Positions 15,101 through 24,100 of a stretch of 64,000 nucleotides of DNA are shown here, in pieces. Made by a program: the position numbers and the translations under genes. Positions within the stretch are counted from its first letter, which is position 1, and every line of letters begins with the position of its first letter. The notes under the pieces are model-generated. The model was not told the DNA's origin, made no database searches, and saw nothing but the letters and a program-made list of their open reading frames with translations. The stretch lies in the NCBI GenBank assembly GCA_016169945.1, contig JADLSH010000388.1, positions 1,956,001 through 2,020,000 on the forward strand. The letters run 5' to 3'. This stretch comes from Trachythela sp. YZ-2020. Lineage: Eukaryota > Cnidaria > Anthozoa > Malacalcyonacea > Clavulariidae.

Positions 15101-18100
15101 AACGAGGATAATTTTGTCGGCACGTGTTTGATGGCAAACTAAAGATTTGTTTCTTCTCATCTAGGATCTAGTTCGTAATCCGCTGACCAGAGGCAGTGCA
15201 TTGTTGTTTCGTTTTCTATCCCCGGATGCAAAATTTTCAAACATGTTCACACCCGACACTGTGGGTCAAGTCGCAGGTAGGAAGGCGGGTACGGTTGTAT
15301 TGATGGCACGTGGGTAGTGCATGTATGTACCTCTCACTTCTGTGACTGGCTTCGATACCTGGATTATGCGTTTCTCTGACCATAATTTTGCGGTGGTGTG
15401 TCCAGCCAAGCTTTTTAGAGGGTTTCTGGGAAAGCACGCGCTCGCCTAAGCACACCGAACACAGCGCTGTGATTATGTGATAGAGAAAATGGAAGTTTAG
15501 TTCACTGTACTTGAATATATGATTGCTTTTTTTCAAAATTCCGAAGTTGTTTATGCAATGAAAGTATCAAATTCAATTTATACTGAGTATTTTGAACTAG
15601 GTCTGCCTCGAATTAAGAAGTTAAGTTGGTTTATTAAGACTCGTAACATATTTTGCATACCTCAAACGTTTTAATTAGCATGATAAATTTTTGCACCCTT
15701 CCCCCCCCCCACCCTTTCAGGAATGCGCACTCCTGACCACCCCCTATAAATCCACCATTGTAGTTTTGTTTTAGTTGCATGTGAAAAGAGTGCAACTTCA
15801 GGCTGTCCAAAATTGCTTGTGGCAACCAAATTAGGTTACCGTCAGAGTATGTTCGCGGTAACCTAGGTCACCTGTGTTTTTGAACACGTTGTAAAGCAAA
15901 TTTGAATATGAACTGACATTGAATATTAACTGGAAACCAGATTTGGCAGATGAGTAGAGTAAACTACTTGAAAAATACAATAAGAACTTCAAAGCACTTT
16001 GAAGTTCTTATTGTATTTTTCAGGTAGTTCTACTCTACCCATCCGCCGAATCTTCGTTATACTCTACCTACACTGGCACAACGCGTTCGAGATATTAAAC
16101 CAGATTAGGTTACCGCAAAACAAAGTTTGCGGTAACGCGACGCAGGGCTCAAAATAACGGCCGGTTACCGGTCAATGACCGGCCAAATTTTTAATATGAC
16201 CGGTCAAATTTGTATGACGCCGGTCATAGTGACCGGTCAGATTTTGGCTCTGGGAATGAGATTGATTTTTTGAGATGTTGTGGACCCGTTAAATATTATG
16301 TCATTTTGTCAATGCGTATGTGATTCAGGCGTTGATGTTTAACTTTCCCAACATGCTATGAGAGGTTGGACTAGCTGACGGTTCGGGACGAGCTGACCAT
16401 TTACGAAAGGGAAAATTGCATTGCCGACAGCCAAACACGATCTCGCCGAGAATACTTCTTCGAAGATCAAGTGACAATGCATCAGTACCAGCATAATAGC
16501 GCAGAGTATGTTTATGCGTTTTTTGTTGTGTTGCATTTGTTGTTGTGTTGCGTTTTCATTGTTTTTGGAAGGTCTCGAGGGAGTTGACCGGTTAGAAATC
16601 GCGTTTGACCGGCCACAAATGGAACTGACCGGTCACCATGACCGGCGTATGTTGAAACGTTATTTTGAGCCCTGCGGCGGTAACCCAGGTTTGGTTACTG
16701 CAATTTTGGACAGCCTACAACTTGCAGTTAGACTCTACACACAGATTTTCTCTTCGTACTCCGATCTCCTCCTGTAGTAACGCTGCGGATGACTTATGGC
16801 CACGATTGTCTTGTATTATATTTTAGGTAAAAAACTGAAATCTGTGGCGACAAAGCTTAAGAAGGAGGTAAAACCATTGAACTATATATAATAGACAGGA
16901 ACGCTAACGCAGGGGGGGAATTGAAGCCAGCTTAATTCAGTTTTTCTGAGTTTGGAGTTGAAATACTTAACGCCGAACATTATATGAAATTGAAGCTATT
17001 AAAAAGTTGATACTTAACGCCGAACATTATATGAAAATATTAAAGTTATTAAATTTATCTATAAAAACTTCAAGACTTTAGGTAAAAAGGAAATACTGAA
17101 AATTTGCCGTATTTTACAAAATTGCGGTTGTTTTTGTATTTTTCAAGTATTTCCATTTTGCCTAAAGTCTTGAAGTTTTTATATCAAATATAACTTTTTA
17201 CAGCTTCAATTTCATATACAGCCCAATGTTCGGCGTTAAGTATTTCAACTCAAACCTCAGAAAAACTAGCTTGGCTTCAACGAATCATAGGACTTGATCA
17301 TAGGAGTTAGCGTTCCAGTTTACTTAGAGTTCACTGGGTAAAACACACCAGACATTGGCAAGTTCCGCATGGGCATTTTTGTTGTATTGCTAATTAAATC
17401 ACACAGTCACCCTTTGAAACTTTGTTCTTTTTATAGTGCGAGTAAATTTTGTTAATTTCTCTCTCTCTTGCAAGTTAAATTTTGTCTATTTGTCTGTCTT
17501 AAGCCAGTTAAGGTACGTTCACACACAGCGATTTGTCGGGCCGATTTTAGGTTTTGCTGAATGTTAATGACGAATATTTTCAGTTGACGATGTCACCAGA
17601 TGACGTTTGCCACGTATTTTTCAAATATCATTAACGTGCATCTGAAATCGGCCCGACAAATCGCTGTGTGTAATCGTACCTTTAGAATTTTTATATAAAG
17701 CTTTAAATCAAATCGAAATTTGAAATTTGAATCGAAAGTTCTGGAACTTTCAAGTTTAGGAACTTTTCAAGTTTGGATCGTAAACATCGGTAACTAATTA
17801 ACATCGCTCAAATGGTGACTGTGTGGCTTAAGAAATGATCTAACAATACATTGTGCTTCATATCTTTATATAGAAAGGCAAAAATTTAGAGACATTCCTC
17901 CATTCGTTTCTGGCGTCAACCAAGTAAGTATCCCAAAACTTCTCTTCCAGAAGTGTTCGTAGAACTTCTGAAAAGCGACTAACTACACTTATGTTATGGT
18001 CCCAATTGCCCTGTGGTCCAAAATGTAACTTCCCTACCTCGGCGAAAAGGTTAAAGCGCCAGTTACACTTTATCAATTATAATCTTTTGGCCATACTGTA

Positions 18101-21100
18101 ATTGTAGTTTTGTTGTTGTGTTTTGTGGACTTTTTGAGAAATACAACATGTATGTGTGCAACAGTATCAGTTAGTTTCGTTATTTTAACTGGGTAAGAAG
18201 CAACGCGATATATAGTAATTGCATTCGGTGCCGCTGCTAAATTCGAGGCTTGCTTTTAAAGGTGCAAAAAATTAGAGATGAGCCGATCATCGGCAAAACA
18301 TGCCGATTAACGGCCACTTTTTGTCACAATCGGGCATCGGCCGATTGCCGTTCACTATCGGAACGGTCAGTCTCAGCATCATTTCACGCGGACCAATCGA
18401 TGTCGCATCCCTGAATTTTTGACGCGAAAACGTGACCCGTTATATCGGGCGAGAGGAAGCACTCGCAGTGTTGGTAATACTTGCCTATTTTCTGTTTGTA
18501 TTGTACTTTTGTTGTGCTCAAAAATAGATCATTGCGAAATTTGCGAGTTAAGTCGAGTAAAACACTACAATGACAATTCGACAATACGTGAGCATCAGGT
18601 AAACCAATCATCGGTTTTCCCTATTTATCGGCCGATGGTGGGCATGTATCGGCTCTTGAACAAACGGTATCGGAAATCAGCTCTTTTTAACATAGGCTCA
18701 TCTCTACAAAAAATGTTTTTTCTAGACCTCCATCGGGAAGAAGCACACCAGTTTCAGGTTCTCCGAATATGCAACGTAAGGAATATCGCGGCCAAACAGC
18801 ACAAGGCACTGGAAATAAGGTAACTCGGAGCCTTTTTCAGGAAATCGTTGAGGTCATGAAATAATTATATAGTTGGTGGATTTAGTGATTATTGCGGATC
18901 AGCAGATGTTGGTCAACTTCAGAACTGTTGACACTTGTAGGAGGAAGAAAATTAAACTTAGGCCGTCTGGCAGGAAATGAACCTGCGGCCGTGCGATTCC
19001 GGTGCAGCGCTCTAACCAACTGAGCTACAGAGTCCAGTTGCCGAGCGTTAATCGCAAGTTCGGTATATAAGATGGGAGTGATGCCAGTATATGGTGTATG
19101 GGTAAATATCAAGATTTTTCTCGGAATCTCGTTCGATAGGATTAATAGTAGAAGGTGTTAGTAGATGGAATACTCTATGAATTAGGTAGCTCCTATAACT
19201 TGTTAATTGATAAACTAATTAAGTAATTAGTTAACCAATTAACTTAATATCTACTACTATAACTTGCCAATTAGATAACTAATTAAGCCATTAATTAACC
19301 AACCAATTAACTAAATAACTACTTTAACCTGCTAATTAGATAACTAATTAAGTAATCAATTAACCAACCAATTAGCTAATCAACTACTCTAAGTTGCTAA
19401 ATAAATAGCTAATTGAGTAATTAATTAACCATCCAATTAGTTAATTAACTACTATAACTTCTAATTGAATAGCTAATTAGGTAATTAATTACCCAACTAT
19501 TATATCTCGGCCGTATATTTTGTATTACTTTGCTTATAAATTGACAAAAATGCCTAAATGTTTATAGGATGGTACTCTTGCTGCGAATTTCAATAAGGAT
19601 GCCAGGTTGGTACATGACGTTTCTCGTTACTTTTTACAACCTTTCTATGCACTTAATGCTATTGCTTAGCAGGGCTCAAAATAACGGCCGGTCGACGGTC
19701 AATGACTGGCAAAAATGCCTGTTGACCGGTCACTTTTAAACCTCACCGGTCATTTAGACCGGCCACATTTTCATGCCTTCCGCTAGAATTTTAAATCCTT
19801 ATGATAAAGATTTCCCCGAAAGCACTACAGTAACACTGATAACGTTGCCTATTCACCTAAATACACGGTGATTGCTAACGTCTTGAGCGTTTAGAACGTC
19901 ACTGTGAAACATAAAAGCGATGTCTCTGAACATATTCTTATGATTTGTTTCACTGTTATAGTATATGCGTATTAGTGACCGGTTAAAAACAGATTTTGAC
20001 CGAGCTAAAATCAAGCTGACCGGTCATTTTGACCGGAGACCTATCGGCCGTTATTTTGAGCCCTGTTTAGACTGAGCTTCTTTTTGGAAATGATAGTGTA
20101 ATATTTGGTTTAATATTCCAACGAGAGTATATATATATATATTGCTTTCTGTCAACGATAAATATACCGGGTGAAGCAAAAAAAAGTACGACTGTTTGAT
20201 TTAGTATAACTTAAAAACTAAAAGAGCTATTACACTTAAACAAGTTTCGTTGCATTCAGCGATGTCTAACTTAAATTTTGATATATGCCATGCGCATTTT
20301 CATGCAATATTGACTGAGATAGCTGCGTTTAAACTTGACTAAACACTTTTGGAACTGTCGAGAATTAGCTAAAAACGGCCTATTAAACTAATTTGATAAC
20401 CGTTACCATTTTATCGTAAGTATTATTTAAATGAAGTGAAGTTGAAGTTAGAAATGTTTCTTGAATAGATATGCTCTTTTATTCTAACATTTGGCCTTCT
20501 ATAACTTCAACTTCACTTCATTGAAACGAATACTTGCGTAAAATGCTAATGGTTATAAAATTATTTAATGGGCCATTTTTAGCTAATTCTCGACACTTCC
20601 AAAAATGTTTACTCAAGTTTAAACGCAGCTATCTCGGTCAATATTGCATGAAAATGCACATGGCATACATCAACATTTAAGTTAGACATCGCTGAATGCA
20701 AAGCAACTTGTTTAAGTGTAATAGCTCTTTTAGTTTTTAAGTTATACTAAATCAAACGGTCGTACTTTTTTTTGCCTCACCCGGTAGATATTATCAATTT
20801 AATTATTTCTATATATCATCTATAGGAATAAATTAAAAAGAAGAACGTCTAAAGAATGTAAAGGTTCGTGTTTAACATTGAAAGAATAATAAAGACTTAT
20901 TTAGTGTTTTCAAATAATTTGGCTCTTCTATCACTAAACACTAATTTAAAACACTTATTAATAATTTATAAGCTTTTTGGCAAACATGTCAACTATAATA
21001 TGTCACGTGAAGCATAGACGTACGGGTCCAAATTTTTAGGGGAGGCAGAGAAAACTGACACTGAAAATGTCCGACTTTTAATTCAACCTTACTACACCAT

Positions 21101-24100
21101 CCTTTCCCCATTCCCACCACCACCGCCGCCCGACATGATTTCCTAGTTGTTCAATTATTTCCAAGTTACACAGAGACTAGATTGCTTTGATTACTTTTTT
21201 GCTTTTCCATTTATTTCCCCCCATATTTTTTCCCCGACTTGGGTTGACAATTTGCCCAACTTGTCGACCTTTCAATTTTTCTCAGGGGTGAGGGAGGCAG
21301 CTGCCCCCCTCCATAATTATACCATAAAATAGATAATGTAGGCTAAGTACCATAATTGTTGTAAAAATAGAAAATGTAGGCTAAGTCGTAATATAGGTAA
21401 GCGAGATACTTGATGTAATCGGTCACTGAAAAGCCCCAGCGGGGGATGAGCTGAATAATGTATGTATGTATAATGAGTATACTATAAATGCAGGTGTCTT
21501 TAGGCCAAAAAAACCTTCAGTTTCTGGTCAGCGCGCGCGTCATTCTTAACTGTGCGCGTCCACGTTTTTTTTGCAAATAGGGCTCATCAATATCCTTGCA
21601 AAATGAAGTACTCTTAAATAAAAAAACGTTCTATTAAACCTGCAAATTTCGTGACAGTTTAGCATTAAAGGCATAAAAAATCGCTATACACTTTGTAAAA
21701 AATAGAAAAATACTCACCCATTTCTCCAAAAAAGCTCTTCCTTATATTCACTCTTAAGAAAAAAAGGGCGAAAAAATTCTGCACAAACCCCCCGACAAGA
21801 AACAGAATTTTTGTTCGCCTTATGAGGAAAATTTGAATTTAGAATTTATGAGACAATATTTAAGGGGACTTTTGTGAGGTGTATATATTTGTAAATTTGT
21901 CATATGCGGATAATAAGATAATATATACTTTCTATATAGACTCAACTCTAAAACCGAAACCCATCTTACAATTGAATGGAGTAACAGAATACATTCTCTA
22001 TGTCGGTAAGTTAACAGTAGGCTACGTTTTTGTTGTTTTAGTGTTATTCTATTTGCAACCGGACTATAAGTTGTATTCTAACATATTTATTTCAGCAATC
22101 CACTTGTTCGAAGTACCAGTTTGGTGTCTGAATCTTCTGCTATGTTTTCAAATTGTTGGCCAAAGAACTTTTGATGATTTTGTAGACAGGTATTTGTGGA
22201 CGATTGTATAGTTTTTGTGATGGTTCTACCTGTATTTTAGGCAAGTTTATGTTGTTCTGTGAAAGACAATAGCGCCATTTATACGCGAGAAAATAAGTCG
22301 TGACTTACATGCATAAGACGCGTCTTATATAAGACGCGAACACACTCGTATATAAATGGTCAAATTCTAGTAAGTCGCGACTTAAATAAGAATAGGGGTT
22401 CAGGCTGTTCCACAATAAGTCGCGCGACTTATTAGAATTTGACCATTTATACGAGTGTGTTCGCGTCTTATGTAAGTCGCGACTTATTTTCTCCCGTATA
22501 AATTGCCCTAATGTATAGCGTATTTACTGGTTGAAGCGCCGCGCATATGAGAGTAAAATAATTAAAAGCGCCGGCTTCGAATAAGCACTGCATCTATTCA
22601 CAATTTGATGATTTGTGTTTCTAAAGCAACAATCAACTCAACGTTGACAACGTTACTACTCCCAGGGCTACTCCCACAATTCGAGCCCCTGTTATATGGC
22701 TCCGTGTTATCTACAATTTTCTCGTATCCTATAGTATTTCTTTTTAAATTTACTCAAATTGTTATTATATATTGATTTGCGTTTTCTTGCAGATATCTCG
22801 CATACAAAATACGTCTGGCGATTCACGAGTATCATTTTGTACCAGTTATCAATATGTTTCGAGGTCAGTTGATTTGTTTCTTCTCCTTCAATCTCTTGAG
22901 GATGTGCACTCAAAGCCTTTAAGCATCTCATCTTCATCCAGAAAAAAGTAGGCAGCAATCAATGTATATATTCAAATTTTCCTGACAAATGACACTTGTG
23001 ACGGCATTTGTGATTTGGCGGTAGTGTGCACGATACTGAAAATTGTACACCCTCCCCCCCCCCCGTATTCGGTTCGTGCAAGTGACGTCACAACTCCTAA
23101 ATGTTTCATTTCCATCACTTTGGGTGGCAAATTCCACCATTTCCATTGGACAAGTTCAAGCTAATTGAGGTGAAATCCAAAATGGCTGACATTAATCGTA
23201 CGCCGACTTTTGGAAACGATAATCATCGCCCTTTTCCCCACTTTCCCTGGTATTCGCCACTGATTATCTTCCATATTTTTGGAAACGTGTGAACTGCGTT
23301 CGCCATCCTCCATACAGCGATAAAAGGACCGAAGATTGAAAAGCTTAGTGCTAGATTTCTTTCTCTGCTTCATTCCTTCAATGATCAATCTTTTCTATAA
23401 TTTACATTTTAGATGCTGTGTTCTTTGATAATGACCCGCCAAGGTTTGTTTGTGTAGAAATTGTTTTTATACTTTGCGAAATATTGTAGCTGTAAGCTGC
23501 CACACACGAGAGCCCTTGGCTGAGGTAACGACCCACTGATCTGAAAATATGGTACTTTTTTGCGGTCCGAATTCATATTCTAGGGTTTCCTGCAATCTGA
23601 TTGGCTACGCGAGCGGTCCGTATGAGGCCGTACGGACCGCGCGAGATTTAAATCCATAGAGCCAATGTTTTTGTTTTTGAGACCTTGGGAAATATATCCC
23701 TATACGGACGGACCTCCAAGCCGATCAATAACATATATATTTTTTCAGATCAGTGTAACGACCTCACGAGGCGGTTTGATCAGTCTCATTCTCTCGTGTG
23801 CGCGTGGTTTTTGCTGAGAGTTTTACTTCGCGAGACCGCGAGACAAAGATCTATCGTGTATCACAAAGATCTATTGTGTATCGTGTACAAAGATCTATCT
23901 ACAGTACGACTCGTGGCGGTCAGCTCTGCCCAGAGCACTCGTGTGCGGCAGGCTGTAGTAATCTTTTGAGTTTATTGAGTTTCTCACTCATTGGTGAGCG
24001 GATTTCCCAACAGGCTATTGCCCAATTGATAGGGGATCCGAGGTACCTACGATTTTAACGTCCTTATCCGAGAAGACGCGAAAGTCTAACCATTTACTGA

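Larger units (their letters stand above)
12307..15276 (+). other. SNX14: SNX14 PX domain exons
   Basis: Exons 19-23 encode the PX domain and following helix, from about residue 481 on (SDWIISIPKVAFYYHG, then FYVLHNKLTEFHG, then LPPKRNSTLSSRQATEIF). The usual RRYxDF phosphoinositide signature reads KRQHHEF at about residues 547-553, so the tyrosine and one arginine are replaced. This fits reports that the SNX14 PX domain does not bind PI3P in the usual way. Confidence 0.9.
15792..16738. mobile_element. Outer TIR element holding two nested MITEs
   Basis: AGGCTGTCCAAAATTGC near 15803 and its exact complement near 16714 bound a block with a GGTTACCGC/GCGGTAACC hairpin, interrupted by P1 (15952-16072) and the CAGGGCTC element (16143-16674). 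Confidence 0.6.

Noticed and set aside
18961..19036. Functional tRNA gene
   Set aside because: A and B boxes are present but similar decayed copies with shared flanks exist, and the acceptor stem does not pair well; called a SINE head.
23760..24060. Solo LTR with a primer-binding-like TGGTGAGCGG
   Set aside because: No matching LTR ends, target duplication or polypurine tract could be found.
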